From Vibrio brasiliensis LMG 20546 (lineage in GTDB: Bacteria > Pseudomonadota > Gammaproteobacteria > Enterobacterales > Vibrionaceae): DNA of 64,000 bases. The stretch lies in the NCBI RefSeq assembly GCF_000189255.1, contig NZ_AEVS01000009.1, forward strand, positions 1 through 64,000, given 5' to 3'. A program made the position numbers and the translations under genes. Shown here in pieces: positions 36,678-46,964 of this stretch; within the stretch, counting starts at the first letter, position 1; every line of letters starts with the position of its first letter. A model generated the notes under the pieces. It did no database searches. It had not been told where the DNA came from and worked only from the letters and a program-made list of their open reading frames with translations.

Positions 36678-37478
36678 ATGTCTGGGGAAAGAAAACGCGG
36701 TTTTTTACGTCTTGAAAATGATGATCTGGTAGAAAAGCCAGAGCGTTGGGGTATGCCTGATTACACGGCTCAAACCCATAAACAGGCGAAAGAGACAGCG
36801 ATGAACTATGACCCAAGCTGGATGCCTGTGGCTGAGCCTGTTGCCGAAGAAGCACCAAAAGAACTGACCGAAGAAGAGATCGAACTGATTAAGCAACAAG
36901 CTTATCAGGAAGGTCTGCATCAGGGACAGGAAGCGGGCTTTAAGCAAGGTTACGAAAAAGGCAAAGAGCAAGGCTTACAAGAGGGTCACCAAGAAGGTTT
37001 AGAGGCGGGTAAGATTGAAGGTGTTGCCGCTGGGCAGGAATTTATCCAGCAGCAAGTAGAAACCTTTATCGGCCTGGCTAACCAGTTTGCTCAGCCACTT
37101 GAGTTAATGAATGCTCAGGTTGAAAAGCAACTGGTCGACATGGTACTCACCTTAGTCAAAGAGGTGGTGCACGTTGAAGTACAAACCAATCCTCAGGTGA
37201 TCCTTGATACCATTAAACAGTCGGTAGAGTCACTGCCGATCTCCGGTCATGCCATCACTTTAAAACTTCACCCGGATGACGTAGAGATTATTCGTTCATC
37301 TTATGGCGAAGAGCAACTTAACTTCCGTAACTGGACCCTGATGAGTGAACCTGCGCTTAACCGTGGCGACGTCCAGATAGAAGCGGGAGAGTCGAGTGTT
37401 AACTATCGCCTAGAAGACCGTATTCGCAGCGTTATTCAAAGCTTTTGTGGGGTGAATCGCCACCAAGGTGGTGAGTAG
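36678..37478 (+). CDS. fliH: FliH, export ATPase regulator
   Basis: This 266-residue protein carries the FliH signature of GxxxG-type repeats near residues 75-115 ([18 protein letters not shown] and the following units), which form long helices, followed by the conserved C-terminal domain ([25 protein letters not shown]). It anchors FliI to the C-ring and stator stalk. The stop shares one base with the fliI start. Confidence 0.93.
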   Translation: MSGERKRGFLRLENDDLVEKPERWGMPDYTAQTHKQAKETAMNYDPSWMPVAEPVAEEAPKELTEEEIELIKQQAYQEGLHQGQEAGFKQGYEKGKEQGLQEGHQEGLEAGKIEGVAAGQEFIQQQVETFIGLANQFAQPLELMNAQVEKQLVDMVLTLVKEVVHVEVQTNPQVILDTIKQSVESLPISGHAITLKLHPDDVEIIRSSYGEEQLNFRNWTLMSEPALNRGDVQIEAGESSVNYRLEDRIRSVIQSFCGVNRHQGGE

Positions 37479-38800
37479 TGCTGGCGCTGGCTGATCGTCT
37501 TTCCCAATACAAAACCCAAGGACTTACCTGTCGTCCTGTCGCATCCGGTAAACTCGTTCGGGTTGTCGGCTTAACGCTGGAAGCAACAGGCTGCCGTGCA
37601 CCTATCGGTAGCCTGTGTAAAGTTGAGACCATGCTAGGGGAGATGGAAGCAGAGGTAGTCGGCTTCTCCGGTGATAACCTCTACCTGATGCCAAGTGAGC
37701 AGATCACAGGGGTGCTACCTGGTGCCAAAGTGACACCATTGACCAGTGAAACAGGCCTGCCTGTCGGTATGGAGCTGCTTGGTCGTGTTATCGATGGCGT
37801 GGGTAATCCACTTGATGGGCTTGGTCCTATCTACACCGAAAAGCGAGCTTCTTTTAACGCTGAACCTATCAACCCTCTGGCGCGAAAGCCTATTTCTGAA
37901 CCTCTTGATGTTGGCATTAAGGCGATCAACGGATTGTTGACCGTCGGTAAAGGCCAGCGTATCGGTCTGTTTGCCGGCTCGGGTGTGGGTAAATCGGTGA
38001 CCCTCGGCATGATGACGCGCGGTACCACCGCTCAGGTGGTCGTGGTTGGTCTGATTGGTGAACGTGGCCGCGAAGTTAAAGAATTTATTGAAGAGATCCT
38101 GGGTGTTGACGGTCGTCAGCGCTCTGTAGTGGTTGCCGCGCCTGCCGATGCCTCGCCTCTGATGCGCCTTAAAGGCTGTCAAACCGCACTGACGATTGCG
38201 GAGTACTTTCGTGATCAGGGCTTAGATGTTCTGCTACTTATGGACTCTCTAACCCGTTTTGCTCAGGCACAACGTGAAATTGCCCTCTCTGTCGGTGAGC
38301 CGCCAGCAACTAAGGGTTATCCGCCATCGGTGTTTGCTAAGCTGCCGGCTCTGGTGGAGCGCGCGGGTAACGGCAGTCCGGAACAAGGCTCGATTACTGC
38401 CTTCTTCACCGTACTAACCGAAGGTGATGATTTACAGGACCCAATTGCCGATGCATCACGAGCGATTCTTGATGGTCACGTAGTGCTATCGCGAGAAATG
38501 GCGGATGCCGGTCACTACCCAGCTATCGACGTTGAGAAGTCGGTCAGCCGTGTTATGCCGCAGATTACTTCTGAAGAACATGTCTTGATGTCTAAAGCGG
38601 TTCGTCAGGTACTCTCTATCTGTCGTAAAAATCAGGATCTGGTCTCGATTGGCGCCTATAAACCGGGTACCGATCCAGCCATTGACGGCGCCTTTACTCT
38701 CAAACCTAAGCTCGATACCTACTTGCAACAATCGATGAAAGAATCTGTGCCTTATGACATGTGTATCAACATGTTGCGCGGACTGCTGCAAGGAGAATAA
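37478..38800 (+). CDS. fliI: FliI, flagellar export ATPase
   Basis: This 440-residue F1-beta-like ATPase has Walker [13 protein letters not shown], Walker [20 protein letters not shown] and the ExxxR-type [12 protein letters not shown]. It energises export together with FliH and FliJ. It starts with a GTG one base into the fliH stop. Confidence 0.96.
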   Translation: MLALADRLSQYKTQGLTCRPVASGKLVRVVGLTLEATGCRAPIGSLCKVETMLGEMEAEVVGFSGDNLYLMPSEQITGVLPGAKVTPLTSETGLPVGMELLGRVIDGVGNPLDGLGPIYTEKRASFNAEPINPLARKPISEPLDVGIKAINGLLTVGKGQRIGLFAGSGVGKSVTLGMMTRGTTAQVVVVGLIGERGREVKEFIEEILGVDGRQRSVVVAAPADASPLMRLKGCQTALTIAEYFRDQGLDVLLLMDSLTRFAQAQREIALSVGEPPATKGYPPSVFAKLPALVERAGNGSPEQGSITAFFTVLTEGDDLQDPIADASRAILDGHVVLSREMADAGHYPAIDVEKSVSRVMPQITSEEHVLMSKAVRQVLSICRKNQDLVSIGAYKPGTDPAIDGAFTLKPKLDTYLQQSMKESVPYDMCINMLRGLLQGE

Positions 38801-38805
38801 GGCTG

Positions 38806-39246
38806 ATGGATAATGCACTTGAGTTTCTTTTAGAACAGGCAAAGGATCGCGAAAACCAAGCGGTACTTGCTCTTAATCAGGCCAGAACGGAGCTTGAAGG
38901 GTACTACCAACAGCTGGAACAGATTGAAAAGTATCGTCTCGACTACTGCCAGCAGTTAGTCGACCGTGGTCAGCAGGGTTTAACGGCCAGCCAATACTCC
39001 CACCTCAATCGATTCTTAACTACGCTCGATGAAACGTTAGCTAAGCAGAAACAGGCCGAGGCTCACTTTAAAGGCCAGGTTGATGGCTGTGAACAAAACT
39101 GGCTTGAGAGTCGTAAGCAGCGCCGCTCTTACGAGTGGTTAATTGAAAAGAAACAGACAGAAAAACAGCGTTTGCAGGATATTCGCGAGCAAAAGCAGAT
39201 GGATGAGTTTTCTACCCTGCAGTATTCGCGTCGAACTTCGAACTAA
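38806..39246 (+). CDS. fliJ: FliJ, flagellar export chaperone-escort
   Basis: This 146-residue, Gln/Glu-rich coiled-coil protein starts at the ATG at 38806 (MDNALEFLLEQAKDRENQAV), with AAGGAG upstream inside the fliI end. It acts as the stalk in the FliI hexamer. It is the last gene of the fliE operon; the next unit starts at a sigma-54 promoter. Confidence 0.93.
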   Translation: MDNALEFLLEQAKDRENQAVLALNQARTELEGYYQQLEQIEKYRLDYCQQLVDRGQQGLTASQYSHLNRFLTTLDETLAKQKQAEAHFKGQVDGCEQNWLESRKQRRSYEWLIEKKQTEKQRLQDIREQKQMDEFSTLQYSRRTSN

Positions 39247-39286
39247 CCTCTCACCTTTGTGACGAAAGTCAGCCTTTCTTCCTCTT

Positions 39287-39303
39287 TGGCGTATTTCTTG
39301 CAA
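39287..39303 (+). promoter_or_regulatory. Sigma-54 promoter of the fliK operon
   Basis: TGGCGTA-N4-TTGCAA has both invariant dinucleotides with correct spacing. It should start RNA near 39314, giving a leader of about 75 bases before fliK. It fits a class III FlrC-dependent unit fliKLMNOPQR-flhB. Confidence 0.82.
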
Positions 39304-39388
39304 TTGTTCTTACAACTTGTATGCAATAAATCGGCGTCTTTGCCGCGTAGAGCCATCTCGGCGTGAAGCAACTGTGAGTGAACCTGAT

Positions 39389-41413
39389 ATGAATATCAAT
39401 TTATCATCGGTATCGGAAAGTCCAAAAGTGACCAAAGCCACCACTGAGGGTGGAGAAGCGAGCGCGGAAACCTCGGAAACGGGTGGTTTCTTTTCCAAAC
39501 TGGCCGCTTTGATTAAGGGCGAGAGCGGCTCTGAAGAGGGAGCGGCTAAGGTCAAGCAGACATCGGCTGATGGCGAAGAAGTTGCGCTAACTAAAGGTGA
39601 AGCAACAGAAAAAAGTGTTAAGGCTGAAGTAACTGAAGGTCAGACTGTCGATGAACTCCTCGCGTCTGAAGAGGGTGACAGCGATGCCAAAGCAGTGAGT
39701 GCTACGTCTGATGAAGGTGCTAAGGTAGAAAAGAGTGTCGCCGAAAGCGGAGAGGAAAAGAGCCCTCAGTCTGCAGCGAAAATCGTATCAGAAAATGATC
39801 AAGTCCTTCAGCGTCTGGATAGTGCGAATAAAGCGCTTCAGCCAAATGACGGCAAACAGTTGCCACCAGAGGAAGTGACTGCTGTGCAAAACACGTCGCA
39901 GCAAGCGGTTGATATTGAGGCAGAGCAGAATGCTACAGCAGATAAAGCGGTTACTACCGCCGCACTGAGCAAGCAGGCTCAGGAGGTGGCAGTCGAGGGT
40001 GAAGAAACTCAGCTAGCTGCGGAAAAAACAGAGCCAGCGCAAGCGAAACAGGTCGTGGTTAACGCTGATGGTGAGGAGGTCCTTGTACCTGAATCAGCAC
40101 AACGATTTATCAAACAAGAGAGCGAGCAGACTGCTACTGAGCAACAAACAAAAGACGTCAATAACGATACTGTGATTACCAGCTCCGTCGCGGCGAAAGT
40201 TGCTAGTGAGCAACAATCTCAAACGGCTGCACAAAATAGTGAAAAAATGGCACTTGAGGGAGAACAGGTTGCTAAGCAAATATCAGTGGATCAGCCAGTA
40301 AAACAGAGTGATTCATCGGCAGAATCTATCGATCTAGCTGCGGGTGCTGTTGTTGCAGGTGGCGTAGCCGCAGCAACATTGGCAGATAAACCGGTTCAGT
40401 CAGAAGCAACGGTTACTCAAGGCACTAGTCCTGCGAATCAAGCTGCTTCACTCGCTAGTGAGGCTCAAAGTGAAGTGGCTGCGGATAGTGCTATTACAGC
40501 GGCTGCAGTGACCGCGGGTGCAATTCCATGGGCAACCTCTAACGAAACAGTGATTGCTGACGAAGTGGTGATTAAACCGGATACCGCGCCTAAAGCGCAG
40601 CAAGCCGCAGTGGCCCAGTCAGTTCATCAGGCACTTACTGCCCAACAAGCTCAGGCTCAGCTCTCTCAGGGGGCAGCGCAAGTTGCACAGAATCAGTCAG
40701 CATTGTCGGCCATGCCAAATGAACTCGTGGCGAGTCAGATGCAGCAGGTCGCGGCAGCCCCAAACAGCGCTTTACTTCAGGATCAGGCAGTGCTTAAAGC
40801 TGCTATGGGTGCCAAAGCGGTTGGCACGCTTGGTAAACTGGGTAGTGGTAAAGAGGGTAGTCAGCAGGCTTCTGAATCAAGTTCAGGATTTGCGCAGCAG
40901 CTAGCTCAGGCTTCAGGCCAGCCGGGTACCAATGGATTAGGACAAATTCGTGCAGAACAAGCTGCCGCACAGTCACCTCTGCAGCTAACTAGAGAACTGG
41001 CTGGCGATCAAGTGGCTGAACGAGTGCAAATGATGATGTCGAAAAACCTCAAGAATATTGATATTCGTCTTGACCCGCCGGAGCTTGGCCGACTTCAAAT
41101 CCGTATGAACATGAATGGTGATGCGGCTACGGTTCACTTCACAGTGGCTAACCAACAAGCGCGTGATGTGATTGAACAATCGATGCCTAGATTACGTGAG
41201 ATGCTTGCTCAGCAGGGTGTACAATTGGGTGATAGTTCGGTTCAACAGCAAGCCTCAGGTCAGCAACAAAGACGTTATGCCGACAACGGACAGGGCAATT
41301 CCGGTCAAGGAGGCAGCAATCAGGGCTTCTCAGGTGAAGAAAACCTTGAACCAGACATCAATCTTGATTTGAATGTCGCTGCAAAGCGTGATGGAATTAG
41401 TTATTACGCTTAA
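39389..41413 (+). CDS. fliK: FliK, hook-length control protein
   Basis: This 674-residue secreted ruler protein has a long, Ala/Glu/Gln/Ser-rich and probably disordered segment over about residues 1-540. The conserved hook-length domain follows at about 545-640 (RVQMMMSKNLKNIDIRLDPPELGRLQIRMNM, split here around residue 570). The start is placed at the ATG at 39389 (MNINLSSVSESPKV), because the upstream ATG at 39317 lies only a few bases after the predicted transcription start. The length is large compared with enteric FliK (about 400). Confidence 0.88.
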   Translation: MNINLSSVSESPKVTKATTEGGEASAETSETGGFFSKLAALIKGESGSEEGAAKVKQTSADGEEVALTKGEATEKSVKAEVTEGQTVDELLASEEGDSDAKAVSATSDEGAKVEKSVAESGEEKSPQSAAKIVSENDQVLQRLDSANKALQPNDGKQLPPEEVTAVQNTSQQAVDIEAEQNATADKAVTTAALSKQAQEVAVEGEETQLAAEKTEPAQAKQVVVNADGEEVLVPESAQRFIKQESEQTATEQQTKDVNNDTVITSSVAAKVASEQQSQTAAQNSEKMALEGEQVAKQISVDQPVKQSDSSAESIDLAAGAVVAGGVAAATLADKPVQSEATVTQGTSPANQAASLASEAQSEVAADSAITAAAVTAGAIPWATSNETVIADEVVIKPDTAPKAQQAAVAQSVHQALTAQQAQAQLSQGAAQVAQNQSALSAMPNELVASQMQQVAAAPNSALLQDQAVLKAAMGAKAVGTLGKLGSGKEGSQQASESSSGFAQQLAQASGQPGTNGLGQIRAEQAAAQSPLQLTRELAGDQVAERVQMMMSKNLKNIDIRLDPPELGRLQIRMNMNGDAATVHFTVANQQARDVIEQSMPRLREMLAQQGVQLGDSSVQQQASGQQQRRYADNGQGNSGQGGSNQGFSGEENLEPDINLDLNVAAKRDGISYYA

Positions 41414-41448
41414 ACTGTATAAAACAAAGAGATAGAGAACGTTAAGTT

Positions 41449-41946
41449 ATGGCAGTTGAAGAAGTCGAAACGGAAGCACCCAAAGGCAAAGGTAAGCTGA
41501 TCATCATTATCATTGCTGTCGTAGTATTACTCGCTGGTGGCGGTGGTGCCGCATTTTTCCTAATGGGATCGGATGAAGGTGCAGAAACCGAGCAAACAGC
41601 GCAGCAGCAAGTGACCACACCAGAAGATCCAGTGGCTTACGTTAATATTCCCCAACCATTTCTATTTAATGTTACTGGCGACAAAAAAGATCGTTTAGTT
41701 CAGATAAAAGTACAGTTAATGGTTCGTGGTACGGAAAATGAAAATCTTGCCCGTTACCACTCTCCGCTGATTGAAAGCTCACTGTTAAGCACATTTGCAT
41801 CAGCGACTGTCGACCAGTTGCGCACCGCCAATGGGCGAGTCGAGCTGAGAGAAAAAGCGACAGACGACATTAAAGCCAGTTTGAATCGTGCGGTAGGCCA
41901 GCCAGTGATCGAACGCGTGCTATTTACCGATTTTGTAATGCAGTAG
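41449..41946 (+). CDS. fliL: FliL, stator-associated basal body protein
   Basis: This 165-residue protein has a short cytoplasmic tail, one membrane helix (LIIIIIAVVVLLAGGGGAAFFL) and a periplasmic stomatin-like domain (PFLFNVTGDKKDRLVQIKVQLMV). It rings the stator and supports torque at high load in vibrios. Confidence 0.94.
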   Translation: MAVEEVETEAPKGKGKLIIIIIAVVVLLAGGGGAAFFLMGSDEGAETEQTAQQQVTTPEDPVAYVNIPQPFLFNVTGDKKDRLVQIKVQLMVRGTENENLARYHSPLIESSLLSTFASATVDQLRTANGRVELREKATDDIKASLNRAVGQPVIERVLFTDFVMQ

Positions 41947-41953
41947 GTGATGA

Positions 41954-43003
41954 GTGACTGATCTATTAAGCCAAGACGAGATTGATGCGCTCCTACACGG
42001 AGTTGATGATGTCGATGAAGTCGAAGAAGAAGTCGTTGAGAAGGACGCAAGTGCCGTAGACTTTGACTTTTCATCGCAAGACCGCATCGTTCGTGGTCGG
42101 ATGCCAACGCTCGAGTTGATTAACGAGCGTTTTGCCCGTCATATGCGAATTAGTCTGTTCAACATGCTAAGAAAGACCGCGGAAGTATCAATCAACGGCG
42201 TACAGATGATGAAGTTTGGTGAGTACCAAAATACCTTGTACGTTCCTACCAGTCTTAACATGGTACGCTTTAGACCACTAAAAGGTACCGCGCTGATTAC
42301 TATGGAAGCGCGCCTGGTGTTTATTCTGGTAGAAAACTTCTTTGGCGGTGACGGACGTTTCCACGCTCGTATCGAAGGTCGTGAGTTTACACCAACTGAG
42401 CGTCGAATTGTTCAACTATTACTAAAAATTGTTTTTGAAGATTACAAAGAAGCTTGGTCTCCAGTAATGGGGGTTGAGTTTGAATACCTCGACTCGGAAG
42501 TAAACCCGAGCATGGCGAACATTGTTAGCCCGACAGAAGTGATTGTTGTCAGCTCCTTCCACATTGAAGTCGATGGCGGTGGTGGTGATTTCCACGTTGT
42601 CATGCCGTACTCAATGGTTGAGCCAATCCGTGAACTACTCGATGCGGGTGTTCAGTCGGACAAGATGGAAACTGACGTACGTTGGAGTACAGCGCTACGA
42701 GAAGAGATCATGGATGTACCCGTTAACTTCCGTGTCGATTTATTAGAGCAAGATATCTCACTGCGTGATTTGATGGAGTTGCAGCCTGGTGACATCATTC
42801 CCGTCACTATGCCGGAACACGCAGTGATGTTTGTTGAAGAACTGCCAACATTCAGGGTGAAAATGGGTCGCTCCGGCGAGAATTTAGCAGTTCAGGTATC
42901 AGAGAAAATTAAACGCCCTGATGTGGTTAAAACGGATATCGCCTTCCTCGGAAAAGATGTTATTTCTGAATTAGAAGAAGAAGACGGCGAAATCGAAGAT
43001 TAA
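41954..43003 (+). CDS. fliM: FliM, flagellar switch protein
   Basis: This 349-residue C-ring protein has the N-terminal phospho-CheY binding motif LLSQDEIDALLHG, the middle CheC-like domain (GGDGRFHARIEGREFTPTERRI) and a C-terminal SpoA domain. It starts with a GTG at 41954, seven bases after the fliL stop. Confidence 0.95.
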   Translation: MTDLLSQDEIDALLHGVDDVDEVEEEVVEKDASAVDFDFSSQDRIVRGRMPTLELINERFARHMRISLFNMLRKTAEVSINGVQMMKFGEYQNTLYVPTSLNMVRFRPLKGTALITMEARLVFILVENFFGGDGRFHARIEGREFTPTERRIVQLLLKIVFEDYKEAWSPVMGVEFEYLDSEVNPSMANIVSPTEVIVVSSFHIEVDGGGGDFHVVMPYSMVEPIRELLDAGVQSDKMETDVRWSTALREEIMDVPVNFRVDLLEQDISLRDLMELQPGDIIPVTMPEHAVMFVEELPTFRVKMGRSGENLAVQVSEKIKRPDVVKTDIAFLGKDVISELEEEDGEIED

Positions 43004-43024
43004 GAGAAGAAATAGGTAACAGGT

Positions 43025-43435
43025 ATGGAACCGAGTGACGACCAAAAACTGGCGGACGAATGGGCTGCGGCATTAGGTGAAGATCCAAGTGCACCAGAGA
43101 TCGATGTAGATGAAGTGATGTCTGCTCAGCTTGATGAGCTGGAAGACACTTCGTCACCAATCTCTGACGATGAACGTCGTAAACTGGATACGATATTAGA
43201 TATCCCTGTGACCATCTCTATGGAAGTCGGTCGCTCACAGATCAGTATCCGTAACTTACTGCAATTGAACCAGGGTTCGGTAGTTGAGTTAGAGCGTCTG
43301 GCAGGTGAATCTCTTGACGTACTCGTTAACGGTACCTTGATTGCACACGGAGAAGTGGTTGTGGTCAACGACAAGTTTGGTATTCGTTTGACCGATGTAA
43401 TTAGTCAGACAGAGCGTATTAAGAAACTGCGATAA
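43025..43435 (+). CDS. fliN: FliN, flagellar switch protein
   Basis: The 136-residue protein has an acidic N-terminal tail and a C-terminal SpoA domain (ILDIPVTISMEVGRSQISIRNLLQLNQGSVVEL, about residues 60-90; GIRLTDVISQTERIKKL). It forms the base of the C-ring with FliM. Confidence 0.95.
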   Translation: MEPSDDQKLADEWAAALGEDPSAPEIDVDEVMSAQLDELEDTSSPISDDERRKLDTILDIPVTISMEVGRSQISIRNLLQLNQGSVVELERLAGESLDVLVNGTLIAHGEVVVVNDKFGIRLTDVISQTERIKKLR

Positions 43436-43448
43436 TGTTAGGTATTGT

Positions 43449-43853
43449 ATGACTTTCAAAGTTAGGGGGTACTTACTTTACTCCCTTAGTTTGCTTTCAC
43501 CTTCCGCACTGGCTGCTGCACCTGGCAGCCAACTAGACTGGGCGACCACTTTTGGGTCGCTCGTGTTCGTTGTGGCCTTTATCTTATTACTGGCGTGGCT
43601 ACTAAAGCGTATGCGTGTCCCTGCGCTGGTTAACCAGAAAGGTCTTAGTGTCGTGCGTCAGATCGCGGTCGGTCACCGTGAACGCATCGTCATTGTTCAA
43701 GCGGGTGAAGAGCAGTTTTTAGTTGGGGTGACACCTCAATCGATTCAACTTATCTCAAAGCTGGATAAACCTTTGTCTCAGGAGGAGATGGCTAACGGTC
43801 CGTTTGCAAGTCAACTGACTCAGCTGTTGAAGAAGAATGATAAAAGCATCTAA
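43449..43853 (+). CDS. fliO: FliO, flagellar export assembly protein
   Basis: This 134-residue protein has an N-terminal hydrophobic signal and one clear membrane helix ([18 protein letters not shown]) with a small cytoplasmic domain ([21 protein letters not shown]). It helps assemble FliP. It overlaps fliP by 17 bases. Confidence 0.9.
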   Translation: MTFKVRGYLLYSLSLLSPSALAAAPGSQLDWATTFGSLVFVVAFILLLAWLLKRMRVPALVNQKGLSVVRQIAVGHRERIVIVQAGEEQFLVGVTPQSIQLISKLDKPLSQEEMANGPFASQLTQLLKKNDKSI

Positions 43854-44712
43854 TTTGGTGACGATTTTACTGACCTTAGTGATGACTCTGTTTTCTGGGT
43901 TAGCACTGGCACAGCAGGAAATCGCAACTCCAGTACCTGCCAATATTGCCCCAGGCGATTCGGTGACGGTCACTGCAATGGAAAAAGAGCAAGGTGCATC
44001 TAAAACCATCGCGACAGGTAGCTTAGTTGGTAGCGGAGGGGGAATTCCAGCCTTCACCATGACGACTAACTCGGACGGAAGCGAAGACTACTCGATCAAC
44101 TTGCAGATTCTGGCGCTAATGACCATGCTCGGCTTCTTGCCTGCCATGGTTATATTGATGACCTCATTTACGCGAATTGTCGTGGTGATGTCGATTCTGC
44201 GTCAGGCTATGGGTTTGCAGCAGACGCCATCTAATCAGGTGATCATTGGTATTGCCATCTTCCTGACCTTTTTCATCATGTCTCCGGTTTTGAGTAAGAT
44301 TAACGATGATGCCATTCAGCCGTATATCAATGAGCAGATCACGGCACGTCAGGCCTTCGATCTGGCTCAAACGCCGATGAAAGACTTTATGCTTAAGCAG
44401 ACGCGCGTTAAAGATTTGGAAACCTTCGTTAATATTTCCGGTTCTACCGCGACGGCGCCGGAAGATGTCTCTATGGCGGTGTTAATCCCAGCTTTTATCA
44501 CTTCAGAGCTTAAGACCGCCTTCCAGATTGGATTTATGTTGTTCCTGCCGTTTCTGATTATTGACTTGGTGGTTGCTTCGGTACTGATGGCGATGGGTAT
44601 GATGATGCTTTCGCCAATGATCGTTTCTTTGCCATTTAAACTGATGCTATTTGTTCTGGTTGATGGCTGGAACCTAATATTGTCGACCTTGGCCGGCAGT
44701 TTCGCTTTGTGA
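43837..44712 (+). CDS. fliP: FliP, export gate protein
   Basis: This 291-residue export gate subunit has a cleavable signal ([19 protein letters not shown]), the conserved [26 protein letters not shown] region (residues about 95-125) and the C-terminal helices ([26 protein letters not shown]). It forms a ring with FliQ and FliR. Confidence 0.95.
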   Translation: MIKASNLVTILLTLVMTLFSGLALAQQEIATPVPANIAPGDSVTVTAMEKEQGASKTIATGSLVGSGGGIPAFTMTTNSDGSEDYSINLQILALMTMLGFLPAMVILMTSFTRIVVVMSILRQAMGLQQTPSNQVIIGIAIFLTFFIMSPVLSKINDDAIQPYINEQITARQAFDLAQTPMKDFMLKQTRVKDLETFVNISGSTATAPEDVSMAVLIPAFITSELKTAFQIGFMLFLPFLIIDLVVASVLMAMGMMMLSPMIVSLPFKLMLFVLVDGWNLILSTLAGSFAL

Positions 44713-44725
44713 CGGGAGAAAAACG

Positions 44726-44995
44726 ATGACTCCTGAAATGTTTGTTGAGCTTTTCCGCGAATCACTATGGATGGTGCTTATCATGGTGTGTGCGATTATC
44801 ATTCCCAGTCTGCTGATTGGTTTGGTGGTCGCTATCTTCCAGGCGGCAACGTCAATCAACGAACAGACATTAAGTTTCTTACCTCGTCTAATCGTTACTC
44901 TGTTGGCTTTGATGCTGTTCGCTCATTGGATGACGCAGATGCTGATGGAGTTCTTCTTTAGCATGATTGAGCGTATGCCTCAGGTGCTCTACTAG
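44726..44995 (+). CDS. fliQ: FliQ, export gate protein
   Basis: This 89-residue protein has two membrane helices (LWMVLIMVCAIIIPSLLIGL; FLPRLIVTLLALMLFAHWM) and the typical IFQAATSINEQTL loop between them. Confidence 0.95.
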   Translation: MTPEMFVELFRESLWMVLIMVCAIIIPSLLIGLVVAIFQAATSINEQTLSFLPRLIVTLLALMLFAHWMTQMLMEFFFSMIERMPQVLY

Positions 44996-45003
44996 GTTTT
45001 GCT

Positions 45004-45786
45004 ATGGAGTATCCGACTAGCCTGGTTTTAGACTGGATTGCCAATTACTTCTGGCCGTACACCCGTATAGCAGCGATGCTGATGGTTATGTCGGTCACAG
45101 GGGCACGTTTCGTCTTTACCCGGGTGCGTCTCTATCTTGGCTTAGCGATTACTTTTGCGGTGATGCCAGCTCTGCCTGCTGTTCCCGATACTATTGAGCT
45201 TGTCTCCTTTGCTGGCTTTATGACTCTGCTGGAGCAGATCATTATTGGTGTTGCCATGGGAACGGTGACCCAGTTTATGATTCAAACCTTCGTCATACTT
45301 GGTCAGATCCTTGGTATGCAGTCGAGCTTAGGTTTTGCCTCAATGGTTGACCCGGCTAATGGTCAGAATACCCCTTTGCTTGGTCAGCTGTTCATGTTTC
45401 TGGCTACTCTGTTCTTTTTGGCGACCGATGGCCACCTGAAAATGATAATGCTGGTGGTAATGAGCTTTAAGTCGATCCCTATCGGCACAGGTTCACTGAC
45501 CACCGTCGATTTTCGTGAGCTGGCATTATGGCTCGGTATCATGTTTAAAGTTGCCCTCAGTATGTCGCTATCTGGAATTATTGCGTTGCTGACGATTAAC
45601 CTGTCGTTTGGTGTTATGACACGTGCCGCGCCACAGCTAAATATCTTCTCGCTAGGTTTCGCGTTTGCTTTGATGGTCGGTCTACTAATCTGTTGGTATA
45701 TCATCGCAGGATTATATAACCACTATGAGATATTCTGGCTGCAGGGTGAACAGCAGATCTGTTCCTTTATCAGGCTGAATTGTTAG
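45004..45786 (+). CDS. fliR: FliR, export gate protein
   Basis: This 260-residue polytopic membrane protein is conserved across the length of the FliR/SpaR family (GQILGMQSSLGFASMVDP; MTRAAPQLNIFSLGFA). It completes the FliPQR gate and lies eight bases before flhB. Confidence 0.94.
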   Translation: MEYPTSLVLDWIANYFWPYTRIAAMLMVMSVTGARFVFTRVRLYLGLAITFAVMPALPAVPDTIELVSFAGFMTLLEQIIIGVAMGTVTQFMIQTFVILGQILGMQSSLGFASMVDPANGQNTPLLGQLFMFLATLFFLATDGHLKMIMLVVMSFKSIPIGTGSLTTVDFRELALWLGIMFKVALSMSLSGIIALLTINLSFGVMTRAAPQLNIFSLGFAFALMVGLLICWYIIAGLYNHYEIFWLQGEQQICSFIRLNC

Positions 45787-45794
45787 GAGGCTGA

Positions 45795-46925
45795 ATGGCA
45801 GAGTCAGACGGTCAGGAACGTACAGAAGACGCCACGCCCAGACGCTTGCAACAGGCTCGTGAAAAAGGGCAGGTTGCAAGGTCTAAAGAACTCGCATCGG
45901 TATCGGTACTGGTGATTGGCTCCGTCGCCCTAATGTGGTTTGGCGAAGGTTTAGCACGGGCGCTGTTTACCGCTATGGGACGGTTATTCAGCCTGTCTCG
46001 TGAAGAGATATTTGATCAGGTGAAGCTGTTCGATATCGCCCTGGGTTCGCTATCAAGTTTACTCCTCCCCTTACTGCTGATACTCGTGACTCTGTTTATT
46101 GCTGCGCTTATTGGTGCGGCAGGTGTGGGTGGGATTAGTTTTTCAGTTGAAGCGGCGATGCCGAAGTGGTCGAAAATGAATCCGCTTAGTGGCCTTAAGC
46201 GAATGGTTGGGCTACAAAGTTGGGTTGAACTGATTAAATCGATTCTCAAGGTCGCACTGGTTTCGGGGATGGCCTTCTACCTGATCAATGCGGCCAAAGA
46301 AGACCTGTTTCAATTGAGTATGGATGTCTATCCCCAAAACATTTTCCATGCTCTTGATATCTTGCTTAACTTCATTCTTTTGATCAGTTGCACTCTGTTG
46401 CTCGTGGTGGCAATAGATATACCGTTCCAGATCTGGCAACACGCCAACCAGCTTAAAATGACTAAGCAAGAGGTTAAGGACGAGTACAAAGAGACGGAAG
46501 GTAAACCGGAAGTTAAAGGTCGTATTCGAATGCTTCAGCGTGAAGCTGCACAGCGTCGTATGATGGCTGAAGTACCTCAGGCCGATGTGATTGTTACCAA
46601 CCCGGAACACTTCTCAGTAGCGCTACGCTATAAGCAAGACAGTGATAGAGCGCCGATTGTGGTGGCGAAAGGTACTGATCATATGGCGCTGAAGATTCGT
46701 GAGATTGCCCGTGAACATGATATCTATGTGGTGCCAGCACCGCCGCTTGCCCGTGCTTTGTATCATTCGACGGAACTGGAGCAGGAAATCCCCGATGGTC
46801 TGTTTACCGCAGTGGCGCAGATATTAGCCTACGTGTTCCAGTTGAAGCAGTATCGTAAGCGTGGTGGTCAAAGGCCTAGTATTAAGGCCTCTGAACTGCC
46901 AATCCCACCGGAGTATAGGAAGTAG
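45795..46925 (+). CDS. flhB: FlhB, export substrate-specificity switch
   Basis: This 376-residue protein has four membrane helices over residues about 30-210 and a cytoplasmic domain with the autocleavage site. That site reads VTNPEHFSVALRY, with Glu in place of the usual Thr of NPTH. The N-P bond that is cut and the His are kept, so cleavage is still plausible. It is the last gene of the fliK operon; a 7-bp-repeat hairpin follows its stop. Confidence 0.95.
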   Translation: MAESDGQERTEDATPRRLQQAREKGQVARSKELASVSVLVIGSVALMWFGEGLARALFTAMGRLFSLSREEIFDQVKLFDIALGSLSSLLLPLLLILVTLFIAALIGAAGVGGISFSVEAAMPKWSKMNPLSGLKRMVGLQSWVELIKSILKVALVSGMAFYLINAAKEDLFQLSMDVYPQNIFHALDILLNFILLISCTLLLVVAIDIPFQIWQHANQLKMTKQEVKDEYKETEGKPEVKGRIRMLQREAAQRRMMAEVPQADVIVTNPEHFSVALRYKQDSDRAPIVVAKGTDHMALKIREIAREHDIYVVPAPPLARALYHSTELEQEIPDGLFTAVAQILAYVFQLKQYRKRGGQRPSIKASELPIPPEYRK

Positions 46926-46928
46926 CAT

Positions 46929-46964
46929 GCGAGAAGCGAGAAATTAGAACGCTTCGCTTCTCGC
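46929..46964. terminator. Inverted repeat of the 7-bp unit between flhB and smrB
   Basis: GCGAGAAGCG and CGCTTCTCGC are perfect 10-base complements around a 16-base loop. Each arm is built from the CGAGAAG heptamer found in the array next to xni. It separates convergent flhB and smrB and may terminate both, although it lacks a long T run. Confidence 0.6.
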
